This document shows, in pieces, positions 23,761 to 35,498 of a stretch of 64,000 nucleotides of DNA. Numbering within the stretch: position 1 is the stretch's first letter; each line of letters opens with the position of its first letter. Source of the stretch: Adiantum capillus-veneris (lineage: Eukaryota > Streptophyta > Polypodiopsida > Polypodiales > Pteridaceae). The DNA lies in contig CM043943.1 in assembly GCA_014529385.2 (NCBI GenBank), positions 100,215,355 to 100,279,354 of the forward strand, given 5' to 3'. The notes below the pieces were generated by a model. The model did no database searches, was not told where the DNA came from, and saw nothing but the letters and a program-made list of their open reading frames with translations. The position numbers and the translations under genes are program-made.

Positions 23761-25291
23761 TTATAAACGTGAAAAGGGGGAAATGGTGCAGGCAACGAGA
23801 GGCAAAAAAGGGGAAGGCACATAGGGTGTGTAGAGGGGGGACATAACGAAGTTAGAGAAGAACAAGGAGAGGCAAAAGGAGAGGGAAGCAAGGGTGGCAA
23901 AGAGGAGAAAGCTCCAATATCTTGGGCTCTCCCTCTCTCGACCAAGGGAGGCAAGAAAACCATTGATAAGAGCTCAGGTTCAAGCTAGTAATCTCTCTCT
24001 CGCTCTTGCTCTCGACTTGGGTTCAAAGGAACACGACAAAGATGAAGGGAAGCTCAATCTCTCTTTCTCTCGACTCGAAAATATCTCTCTCACTCGGCTT
24101 TGAAGAAGGAGAGGAAGGAATCTCTTCCCCTCCCTATCAACTCAGCAAAGAAAAGTCCTTCAGGACTTGTAAGGAGTAAGATCAAGTACAAAGCAAGAAG
24201 GGAGTTGTCAATGATCTATCTCTCTCTCTCTCTATTTGATGAAGCAAGGAACAATGGTGATCTCAGATTCGAGTTTATGATCTTTCTCGCGACTTCGATA
24301 AGAAAGAGGATGCACGCTCTTTTGAATTTTCTCTCAGTCTCTCCACTTGGTAAAGCAAGTATCCATAGCTGGATACACTTATTCTGACTATGCAAGTTGT
24401 GTTCCTTGTTGGGTCCCAGCCATGGTGCGCATGTGTGTTCAATTATTACCCAAGGCTTGAACTAAATTATTCCACAAGAAAACCTGGAAAAGCTTTTGTT
24501 GTGGGCAAGATAAGGAATTTTGCCAAAATTTAGAGGTATTTAGATAAAATACACTAATGTTTTCAAGGGTTTGTAGGTATCTCTATCTGATAAATTTATT
24601 TTTAAAGGTAAAAATTTCAATTTGAAGTAAGTGTGTGTGTATGTGTTTGTGTCACAGACACACACACACAGAGATTGTCTTTCACATGCAGCTATAAATA
24701 GGTCATGAAGTAACTCTGACAACTTTTAACCCATAATTAATGAACAACTATCCATGCCATCCAAGCTCTTGGCTATGCCATAAGGCCACATATTGTGAGC
24801 CATGCCTTGGAGTCTCATCATTCTTTAAATAGCTTCATTGCATAACCCCAAGCTCCTTTGATTGTATTCTTGGAGCTCCTAGAGACTTGTCTAGATGAAT
24901 CCAGCCAAAGCCTAAATTCATCCATTAAGAGAACTATAGTTTTAAACTCATAAAATTCAACCACACGTACATAGAGCATTCACATTCATCATGGCTAGTG
25001 GTGATTAAATGCTATGACATCTAAGTAAAATCATTAGTGCTAAATCATCAAGAGCATGAGTGAGTCCACTGGCTAGCCTATGGGTGATGTGATTGTGGTC
25101 CATATTGCTATACACATGCGATCATGTGTCATTCAAGAGCAAGTGTGAAGTGTGGTTGGTAATCTCTTACCATGTCGAACCATGTTTGTAGTTTTTGAGT
25201 ATGTTAGACTGCATGCATTGATATTGTGGGGTGTGAGGTTTGAGAGAAGAGAACAAAAATCATTAACATTGCGGGAAACAATATTTTTTAT

Positions 25292-25344
<53 letters not shown>

Positions 25345-27830
25345 CACCAATTGTATGGAAGCCTAGGCTCTCATACCACCTCCATTCTTAAATGCCTTTT
25401 TTACAAGCCAAGGGAGGAATGAATTATGGTTGCAGTAGCATGTAGAGGGATGTAAATAGGTTCACTACATTGCATGCAAGATAGTAGATACAACCCCAAA
25501 CCAAGTGCAAAAATCTATGTGCAAATTTGTGATACCGAGAAATACCACTTTGGAACTCCTTCATCTTTGAAAGCAAACTCATCAGCCCAAGAAGATTTAT
25601 AATAATCAGTTGTACATACTTTTGTAGCCAAAACATGGACAAGTGTCCAATCAAGGGGCATAAGATCACTCTTGCTCCTAAAGAAACATCAAGACATACA
25701 ATTAGAAATGCATGGGGAGGGGTTGATTTCAACCCACAATGTGGGGCAAGGTAGCAATATTGTGGTTGTCTCCTCATGGCTAGAAAATACAGACATTTCT
25801 CCTTCACTTCTCCAAGCTAAAAAATACAAGCACAAAGGAGGGTTGCCATGATGAGAATGCGACAATATCTACTTGGCCTCTCTTTCTGAGAAAATGTAGC
25901 CCTAGCCATGGCTGTGTAAGTCTCTACATGAAGGTCAACACTCGTAACCACTCTTATCACTATCAAATTTTGTTATTCATGTGGGCATCGTCAATGTAGG
26001 ACCAAAAACAAAAAAACATGCCTATTGCAGAGTTTTTGTGACTACACCACTAGACCTTGCATGTAACACATCCTAGTGCATAAGCATTAGACTCCATCAG
26101 CCTTCTCAAAAAAGAGATGAATAACTCAAAATACAATAAACCAACTAACATGGTTGAGGCCCTCTTTGATAAAAAGAGTCTAGATGACTCTTCATACAAA
26201 ATTTTACCACGGGCATAGTCATACCAGGTAGTTGAGGATATTAAGATAGTGCACCTCGCATGACAATAGGCAGGATGATTACTAGCTCTAGGATTTTAGG
26301 TCTCTACATTAAAGCAAGTACTAGCAGCCATTCATGAATGTACAAAATATTTTTTCTTGTACAAACATCCCAAATGAAGGAACAAAAATGAGAATAATCT
26401 CCAATAGGATATTTTGAACTAATAAAGCAAGAAGAAATTGTGGAGTAGCTAGGATGTGCCCAAGATACCATATAAGCAGAGCAGCTTCAATGCAATCAAC
26501 ATGGGACCAAAAACAAATTGTTCCTATGATCATATGGCTTATAAGTCATTTGATCTGTGATAAGGTGGAGATGAGACAATGGCAATCTTGATGTTTTCTT
26601 GCTTTGATAAGCTAGCTACTCTTCTTGCTTTTTGTCATACTATTTTAGTGCAAGGTTGTCAAGCCTTTGTCACATATGTGCACCCTCCATTGACGCATCT
26701 ATAAAGATCACAACAATGTAGGAGAAGGAGGTAGCATGAATCCATGCAATTGAAAGAGTAGCATGAATCCATGGACTTTAAAAAGATAGAATCTGACATG
26801 AGGTGATAGCGTGGCAGTATACTTCTCTCCAAAAGAATCTATTCAAAGGAAAATCATGAACAAATCCATAATAGGTACATAATTTAGTCTCTGTACAACA
26901 TGTTACATGCATTGAAACACTTCACATCACAATATCTATGTTTTTGCTACGTGTTCTAGGCTTTTTCCACTTTAAAGTTAAACTTAAGCTTCTATAGCTA
27001 TTTGATTTTCAAACTTCATCTTCCTTCTTTATGCTTACAATGGAGAACTTTTCTCAGGGTGTTTTATCTAGTTGTCAATGCAAACGTAAATACAATCTTC
27101 ATATTGAAACAGATGAAGAACATGAGCCTTTACAAAAAATAAATAAAGCCCATAATCTTACATCTATCACATACACCATTTGAGATGTTTGGGTCATCAA
27201 TATTTTGATTTATGGTGTGATGGGAGTATATATACGATAGATACTTGCACATTTTCAACTCCTACTTTTAGAAATCCTACATCTCTTTTACAATTTTCTA
27301 GAGATGGAGCAAAGAATCTTTATGGCTATTGTTTGCCCTTTGTTGGAGACATCAAAGCAAGTAATTGCTATGAATCAAAGGTTGATAAAAGAAAATGCTA
27401 TTTTGTTCAATCAAAGTCATCTCTTGAACAATCAAAAAGTCAATTCCTTGACGGAGATTATGTCTAATCTAGAAAGAGATTTGAAAAAATCACGTATAAT
27501 TAATTAAGAATACTCCTTTGGACTTCAAACAAAGACAAGTGGGATACACATGCATCACCTTCATACAGTGCCAATACTAACTGAGTGTTGTATTGTTTCT
27601 ATGGATGCAGGTGAGGGTTACCTTCTCAACTCTAGCTATCAAAGTATGGTGGTTTGAAGATTTGCAGGACTTGTATCTCTTCAATCTTACTGGGAGGCTC
27701 TGAGACCTCTCCTCTATTCTATAAGACCATTCTAAACAATGAAATGGAATTATACACTCCCTTCCCTGACATAGTCTCTAATTGTCTTTTGAAACTGCTC
27801 AAATTTGTTGGTGTCTATGTATACTGTTAT
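23761..27830. other. Unassigned DNA, no gene recognised
   Basis: From 23761 to about 24390 the DNA is purine-rich with scattered CT and AG runs. Short open frames there (for example 24100-24387) have no domain. From 24400 to 27830 it is AT-rich with many stops in all frames. It holds an AG microsatellite (25291-25341) and a short duplicated phrase, GTAGCATGAATCCATG, at about 26732 and 26759. A 67-residue helical frame at 27304-27507 (MEQRIFMAIV...) looks like coiled coil but matches nothing I know. Confidence 0.5.
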
Positions 27831-27835
27831 TGGAA

Positions 27836-27836
27836 C

Positions 27837-27870
<34 letters not shown>

Positions 27871-28250
27871 GTTAACACGATGTCAGGTGTACAATTTTGA
27901 CTATTTCAAGCCATTGGGAAACAATTTATTTGCATTGAATTTGGAGTACTTCATATAATTTTTTAAGGATCTTTAATGTGTCTATAGAAAGGAGGACAGC
28001 CAGCAGGGACTTAAACAACTCAATTTCGGTGTTGATCCAACATGCTGTGCAAATCAACCAGAAAGCGACATGTGGAGACCCTCACCTTCATCTAATTTTT
28101 CAAGCTCCATTATAAAGAGTAAAGATAATGGACTATTGAATAATAGCAAAAAATTATTGTGTATGCAAGGGCTTGAGAAAAACCTAGGTTTAGTGTAATC
28201 CCACCTACAAATTTGAAATAGTCAAAATCGTGCACCTGACATCGTGTTAA

Positions 28251-28286
<36 letters not shown>
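27836..28286. mobile_element. Inverted-repeat element flanked by CA/TG microsatellites
   Basis: The left arm is 27871-27909 (GTTAACACGATGTCAGGTGT...). The right arm, 28213-28251, is its reverse complement with 2 mismatches in 39. Outside the arms a CA run (27836-27870) faces a TG run (28255-28286), extending the symmetry. The 303-base centre is the same sequence that recurs without arms at 28448-28755. It has no coding capacity. A foldback or MITE-like element is likely, but I see no clear target duplication because the edges lie in microsatellite. Confidence 0.65.

Positions 28287-28333
<47 letters not shown>
28287..28333. repeat. AG microsatellite
   Basis: A run of AG follows the TG run of the inverted-repeat element. 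Further TG runs lie at 28389-28408, 28428-28442 and 28878-28903. Confidence 0.95.
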
Positions 28334-28337
<4 letters not shown>

Positions 28338-28447
28338 GCAAATCCACTATTTTTCAATACTACCCAAAATTGTACGCCTCACAGCTTGCGTGTGTGTGTG
28401 TGTGTGTTCGCATACATGTGTGCACTATGTGTGTGTGTGTGTGACCA

Positions 28448-28755
28448 TCACCGTGTGGGAAAAAATTGATTTTCATTGAATTCGGAGTACTTCATGTAAT
28501 TTTTGAAGGCTCTTTAATGTGTCTATAGCAAGGAGGACAACCAATAGGGACTCAACAACTCAATTTTGGTGTTGATCCAACATGCCGTGCAAATCAACCA
28601 AAAGGTGACATGTGGAGACCCTCACCTTCCTCTAATTTTTCAAGCTCCATTATAAAGATTATAGATAATGGACTATTGAATAATAGCAAGAAACTATTGC
28701 GTACGCAAGTGCTCGAGAAAAACCTAGGTTTAGTGTCATCCCACCTACAAATTCC
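28448..28755 (+). repeat. Second copy of the 27910-28212 sequence (direct repeat)
   Basis: It matches the centre of the inverted-repeat element at about 85-90 percent by eye, including TTGGTGTTGATCCAACATGC, GACATGTGGAGACCCTCACC and CAAGCTCCATTATAAAGA. The two copies are about 540 bases apart. A third, shorter piece lies at 37870-37950. Confidence 0.85.
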
Positions 28756-28872
28756 TTGACTATATCTAATACACCTTGGAGGCCCCTGCCACGTGACATA
28801 AGGAAAGGGCTTGAAGGGGATGAGAGTTGGAGACCAAGACAAATCAAGAAAGAGTGTGGATTGGGTGCAAAG

Positions 28873-28904
<32 letters not shown>

Positions 28905-29928
28905 CCATCCATAGGATGGGCCACACACTCGTAAGATATAATTTGAAGGTTAGGACACCCACAACAATTGGAGGAAAAAACATAGGTTTAGTATAATCCC
29001 ACCTACAAATTTTGAGATTTACTTCTAATTTTTTTAAAAACTTTTTTTTTACCAGCACTCACTTATCACTTGTCAGAGTGAGTTGTAATGAATTAGAAAC
29101 ATAAAATATACAACATCCCCATGCTCCAAATAAGCTATGGATGCAAAAAGTCTAAAAAAGTAACATCACAACTTTAAATTTTAAATTCAAGGTGAGAATA
29201 TCTTCAAAGTTCAAAGAACCTAAATTAAAGTTTTGAGAAGCTACAAAGAAGGTTACTTCAATAGCCATAAAATATAGTAAATTTTCTTGTAAAGTTTTTG
29301 GAAAAAACATAGTATAGCTGAATGATTGAAAAGTCCTCGCTTTAGTGTAATCCCACCTACAGATTTTAAAATTTATCTCTAAATTTTAGATTTCAAGGTG
29401 AGAAAACCTACAAAGTAAAGAAATTGAGTGTAATAGCCTTCAAATATAATAAAGTTGCCCCTAAAATTTCTCATATGTAAGCTTTTTGAGTTTGTGGGAG
29501 AAAGTATTGTGCCTCACCTTGATTTAGTGCAACCCCCCTTACAAATTTTTGAAATTTGCCTCAAAAAATCTAATTTGTCTTTAAGAGCTTGCAAAAACCT
29601 AGGCTTAGTGCAATCCCACCTATGACTTTTGAAATACACCTTTGGATTTTGAGTCAACCCAAGGGAAGAGCAAGAAATCTAAAATAAAGGCCTCAAGAAT
29701 AGCCAAGATTTTCTAGAGTTGCCTCTTGTCGTCTGCCTTTGCTATCTATTGAGGTCCGATCTTGCCTTGGGCTTACACGCCTTCTGCCTTGGATTTGTCG
29801 CATCAAAATTTTCCAATTACGTTACTTCTTGATTTTGTAGATGTCAATGTTGATTCATGATTCTTGATTGTGGATTCTGTTGATCGTCGCTTTGTTGATT
29901 GCTGATTGTAAGACCAATGCTTATTCTC

Positions 29929-29987
29929 CCCCCCCCCTCTCTCTCTCATGTTGGTGTGATAGCCCTATCTCTCATGCTGGTGTGATA

Positions 29988-30056
<69 letters not shown>

Positions 30057-30130
30057 ACACACACATGATAAATCACATGGACCATTCTCTATTTCTCAAC
30101 ACACACAAAATCTTGCAATCAATAACGTCA

Positions 30131-30168
<38 letters not shown>

Positions 30169-30315
30169 CACACACACACACACACATAATGCATGCAGGA
30201 CATCCACAAAAAATCATTGGACTCCTATTGTTGAATCATTGAGCTCGCTGCACTTCAGTATTGCAATGCAAATGTGGAAGAACTCTCCAACACCTCAACG
30301 AAATGGCATGCCAAA

Positions 30316-30385
<70 letters not shown>

Positions 30386-30395
30386 TCTCTCTCTC

Positions 30396-30475
<80 letters not shown>

Positions 30476-30480
30476 ACAAA
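29929..30480. repeat. CT/CA microsatellite cluster
   Basis: Alternating CT and CA runs at 29995-30064, 30133-30186 and 30320-30480 are separated by short unique stretches. Open frames across them encode only Ser-Leu and His-Thr repeats and are not genes. Confidence 0.95.
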
Positions 30481-30984
30481 ACACGGATAAATGCGTGTAA
30501 CTATTGAGCTTTTAGCAGTAAGGCTAGAGAGAGATCATTTACGACATGGAAGTTTTGTGCAATCCTACAAAGGGAGGTTCATTAGGACATGGCCACACAA
30601 AGCTTAGTTGTCTACAAGCCTCAAAAATTTTAACTAAGACAGGCTCGACAGTCCAAAACGTCACGGGTAGCAGCAAGTAGTGAGGGAGAGTGAGACATAA
30701 ACAATACAGAGGGAAAAAGAGGACTAATCGGCAAGAAACCGACGTAGTTTGAAAATTATGCTCTTTTAGGCATAGTAAGCCGATGAAAATCTACACGCTA
30801 ACGAAAATTTTTGGCTGATGTAACGAGCCACTAAGCTTCTCATGACCATAGCCTTACATGACACATGGAGAGAAGTTCCTTCAAAATGCAAAGCAAACCC
30901 ACCCTTCAAATGGCTTTAAAAAGAAAAAGTAGTCACTCCCTTAAGTGAAATTCCATGGCCTTCCGAAGAACTAAAACTATTATA
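30481..30984. other. No feature recognised
   Basis: This unique-looking stretch runs up to the LINE target duplication. It shows no long open frame or repeat on either strand. Confidence 0.6.
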
Positions 30985-31145
30985 AATATACACAAAGTTT
31001 TTTTTTTTTTCCGAGAAAAAGATCCTTCTATTAGTTAATGAAAATTGCCCATAGAGCTACATCCACCTCTGCAGGAGAGGGCTACAACAAGCATGATGGG
31101 GAGACTCTCCCAATGAAAAAACAGCATATATACAATGGGGCTAAA

Positions 31146-34100
31146 TCAAGAGATGGGAGGAGGGAAAAGCCACACAGGTGGACAGTAGTGCCATCTGAGC
31201 ACCCCCTGGACCATGGTGTAAAAAGGCCCAGGGCGCCAGAGTCGAAGGAAAGCCTCTCGGCGCTCCCGCATGCGGTCGAAGCTGCCCTGTAGTCCCTCAA
31301 GCTGTCCTATGAGAGTATGGATCAGCTCTAGCCAAAAGTCACGAACAGTCTCTGCTGGTGGCACAGGGCGAGCCTCAAAGATGCGGAAACAGCGGGCCCG
31401 CCAGATGAACCAGAGAGCTAAGCCGTTGATAAGCTCCCAACACTCCTCCCTCTCACTGCTCCACTCCTGTGGAGTAAGATCTGTAACAGGCTGGAGTGTA
31501 GGTCGCCCCCTCTGTATCACTATCATCCTGCTGGTGGAAGATAGCTCAAACTGAAGTGCCGGGCCCGTGAGGGTGGACCAAGCTGCTGCCCCCCAAGTGT
31601 ACTGTCAAGCCGTGGAGAGGTCAAGCATCAGCCAAAGAACTCGTAGCCACACCTGCTAGGCCGAGGGACAGTCCCAAAGACAGTGACGCTGACTCTCCAC
31701 CAACTAGTCACAGGCTGTACATGCGGCCGAGAGACCACTATGCACAAGCCAGCTCCCAGCTGCTGTGGCTCTGTGTGCAACCAACCACTGGAACAAAGTG
31801 ACGTGCCTCGGCTATCTGGAGTCCCACAGTCTCTGCCAAAAAGCTTCCAAGAACTCAACTGTGAGGCCCTCCTCCTGCCAATGACGTGCTGTAGCGGGGC
31901 GAGCCTCTCTCTGCGCTGCAAGTATATGACGTCCTAGCCGAACAGTGTACTGAAAGAAAGGGACTCCTGGGCGGTCTGTAGAAGACAAGGGGTCCCTCCA
32001 TAGCCACTCACCAGGATCCCACTGCACTCGTGCCAATGGACAACACTCCCAAGCCCATAGCCTCCAGTGACCTGTCTCAAAAGCTGCTGGGTCAAGGTCT
32101 ATGACGCAAGTCCTCCCACAGATGCCCACAACACGGATACTCTGGAAGCATCACTCTGCTACCTGTGGGGCCTCTACTGCAACTCGCTGTAATCGTCCCC
32201 CACCCTGAAGCTCGAAGAACAGCGCTGGGATAGTCTCTGAACAAGCCCTGACTGAGATGAGAACCTCCAGTCGTGTGAAGGCTCCCATCCATCGAGGTGC
32301 TACTTTCTTGAGAGGTGTGAGCCACTCAGCGGGAACTGACTCTGAGATGTCCTGACACATGCTCTGAATCCCTCTCATGCCCTGTAGCTGGACAGCCTGT
32401 ACCTCCTCTGACAGACCTGTGAACTCTAGCCAGTCACCTAGAGATCACGCTGGACCTGCTGCCATGGGATCCCGAGAAACATGAGGCCTACTCCCAAACA
32501 AGTGGCCTCTCTGGGTGCCAACCATGGGGTTCCAGACGAGGGGCTACCGTAGGCGCTCCTCCGTGCATGTCGGTTGTCTCTGCTCTAGGCCACGCCGTAA
32601 GATCTCCCAAGAACGAAGCAAACTCACAGCGAATCGGTCCTCCAGTCTCCTGCTCAAACCAACTCGGCGCAACTCTGTGAAGATCCATCTGGTCGAAAGT
32701 TTCCAAGGTCCTCTTGACTGAGGCACCTTGGCACGAAGCTTCTGCAGCAAGAACTCCTTCCAGGGCTCCTCGCCTGGAAGAAGTCCTCTGACGACGAACT
32801 TCCCAAGAAGGGCTCTACTGTGCTGTGCTGGATCAATGATCCCAAGCCCTCCCTGAGAGCAAGGAAGTGTGATGACCGACCAAGCCACCTTGGCTCGGGC
32901 AATCTGAGTGTCGCGTCCTGACCAAAGGAAGTTCCTGATCAGCCTCTCTACCTGGCTGATACAAGAACTCGAGAAGATCCAGCAAGACGTGATGTACCGC
33001 ATAGTTGCCAACAACACCTGGTTGGCAACTACTACTCTACCAGCCAGCGAAAGTCGTGCTGAGCTCCAATGTAACAGCTTTCTCCTGATGGACAGGAGAA
33101 GCGGAGCAATCTACTGCTCCGGGGACAAATCCAAACCAACCTGACAACCCAAGTATCGAACTGCATTCCCTGGAGGAATCCACCTGAAACCCTCTCCTGG
33201 CATCCACTCTGGCACAGGAGCACTGCCAACCGAGAAAGCCACTGTCTTTCTCCAGTTGATTAGTGCGCCCGATGCACAACAGAAGGTCTCCAGAGCTTGC
33301 CCACACCTGTGTAGATTGGCCTCCTGGCCCTCTAAGTACAAGGCTGAATAGTCGGCAAACTTAGCATCCAGAAGCTCATCTCCCCGTATAGGGAGTGCTA
33401 AGCCCCTCAAACCAACCTGCTGTGACACGAAAAATCCGCTCATCGCCTCCGCATAGAACAGAAAGAGAAAGGGGGCAAGAGGACAACCCTGTCTGACCGA
33501 TCATGTGAGCATGAAGCGCTCACCTCTACCTCCTTCCAGAAGCACCTGACTGTGAGCCTGTCTGTACAAAGCTGACACCCCTCTGATCCAAGCATCTGAA
33601 AAGCCCATCCTGCGAAGCGTGCCCTCTAGAAAGTCCCATTCAACTCTGTCGTATGCCTTCTCAAAATCGAGAAGAAGAATCACAAGGTCCTCCCCACGGA
33701 GACGTGACAGGGCAGAAGCCTCCAAGAAAGTGAAGATGTTGTCAAGGATACTACGTTCCTTGACAAAACTTGTCTGAGTCCCATGAATAAGGCTCTCCAA
33801 AAGTGGCTGAATCCTCAAACTCAGAGCCTTGGCAAGAATTTTATAGGCTGAGTTGAGGATGGTGATAGGGTGCCACTGTCGAATCTCATCCAAGGATCCA
33901 CCCTCCTTTGGAATGAGGTAAATCAGGCCCTCACTCATGCTATCCGGCATCACTCCTGTGTGCAGAATGTACTAAAAGGCACTACAAAGATCTAGGCCAA
34001 GCAAGTCCCAGTACTCCAAGAAGAAGCTGGGAGTCAACCCATCCTCACCGGGACAGCTACCATGAGAAAGGGCCCTAAGAGCCGTGTGCAGCTCCTCAAG

Positions 34101-35498
34101 CTGAAGAGGTATCTCTAGCCTCTAGCGCATCTCCTCAGTCACAAGACAAGGCATCTGTGCCCAAACCTTCTCCCTGCATGCATCCTATCTCTCTGACTGA
34201 GGCTCAGCCGATAGTAGCTCATGGTAAAAGTCAGTAGCAACTGCACGCATATCCTCAGGCTCACAAAGAACTGACCCATCGGGTCTCCTCAACTGTTTGA
34301 CCTTGGCATGCGAGTGCCGAGATCCCACTGTCTCAAAAAAAGCACCTGTCACTCTGTCACCTACCTGAGTCCACTGAGATGCCTGTCGGTGAAAGGAAAA
34401 CTCATGGCGCCTCTCCTCTGTGCAAGCAAGCTCCTGTCAAGCCTGCTGTAGCTGCTCCTCCAACCATGGACTATCTGGATGTTGCTCCTGCATCCTCTGT
34501 AGTGAAGTAATGACTCGTCTGAGACGCTGCTCCTCCTCTCTCGCTGCAGCCCGTTAAGCCAAAGACTCCTAGAGAAATAAGTGGCTAAGCTGAGCTAGGC
34601 CTGAGGCCACTCTGTCTGCCGGTAGAGCCTGGCTGTCCATGCCCTCTGTCCAAAGTGCCTCGACCCTCTCTCTGAGTGCTGAGTCCAACAAGACCCGCTC
34701 TGGGATGCGAAGCATCGTGCTCCCACTCCTCTGCCTGTCTGCCACTGTGAGGATCACTGGTGCATGGTCCGAGAAGGATGTCCGTGCGAGGATGCCCACT
34801 GATCCCCCCATGTCACTGAAGTGTTCACTAGTGTAGAAGCGATCTATCCGCGATAGATTCACTCCTTCCACTCTGCGGTCCGATCTAGAGAAGGAAAGAC
34901 TCTCTGAAGGCCTCACAAAGCCTGAATGCTGCCATGTATCCGAGACCCTCAAAGTCATACACAACCTCTCCCAAGCTGCTAACTCGACTCCATGCACAGT
35001 AGCATGGCTGCCTCCGATCCTATTAGAGGGGTCCTCCAACATGTTGAAGTCCCCTCCTACACACCAATGGTCAACCTGTGGTAGAGACTCAACAATCTGT
35101 GACCAAAACTCTTCACGAGCACTCGCCACATTGGGCGCATAAATGTTCAGGAAGCCCACAAGGTCACCCTGAACCTGCAGAGTGATCCACTGAGCCCTGC
35201 CTGGCACAATAATCCCTCTGCCCACAATGGCCTGCTGTAGTGAGTCCGCAATAGTCATACATACCCCACCCTGGATGCCTCCAGGTCCAAAAGTAGCTGA
35301 CCAAAAGGTATCATAACGTCCACGAAAAATCTGACCACATCGCCAAATGCGGCTCTCAGACAAATGGTGCTCCTGAAGCATAAGGAGATCAATCTCTCCT
35401 CCCACAAGGCAATGCTGCATCTCCTGACGCAATCGGCCCCGCTGCCGCTGAAATTGGGGCCCACCTAATCCTTGCACATTCCACGAGACGATCCTCAT
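31146..35498 (-). pseudogene. LINE ORF2: endonuclease, reverse transcriptase, C-terminal domain
   Basis: From ATG at 35498: an AP-type endonuclease (MRIVSWNVQGLGG with Asn7, LQEHHLS with Glu43, WCVGGDFNM, SDHAPV) cuts target DNA. The RT follows with LIYLIPKEGG (about 33920), VILLLDFEKAYDRVEW (about 33690), SVRQGCPLAPFLF and FADYSALYL, where relatives have FADD, so a catalytic Asp is lost. The C-terminal part has a zf-RVT-like WLVAHRATAAGSW...CTACD (about 31720-31780) and WFIWRARC. One frame of about 1450 codons persists with no frameshift, broken only by 15 stops, each one C-to-T change away from Gln or Arg. The start overlaps the end of ORF1 as ATGA. Confidence 0.9.

Larger units (their letters stand above)
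28181..29640 (+). repeat. Six spaced copies of a motif around TTTAGTGTAATCCCACCTAC
   Basis: Copies at about 28181-28213, 28721-28753, 28981-29011, 29336-29366, 29515-29550 and 29596-29640 share CCTAGGTTTAGTGTAATCCC followed by ACCTACAAATTTT and often GAAATTTACCTC. Spacing varies from 80 to 540 bases. No open frame is shared. It may be an eroded tandem repeat or part of an unknown element. Confidence 0.75.

Noticed and set aside
25424..25807. 127-codon antisense open frame
   Set aside because: Hydrophobic, no motif, AT-rich unassigned DNA; chance frame is more likely.
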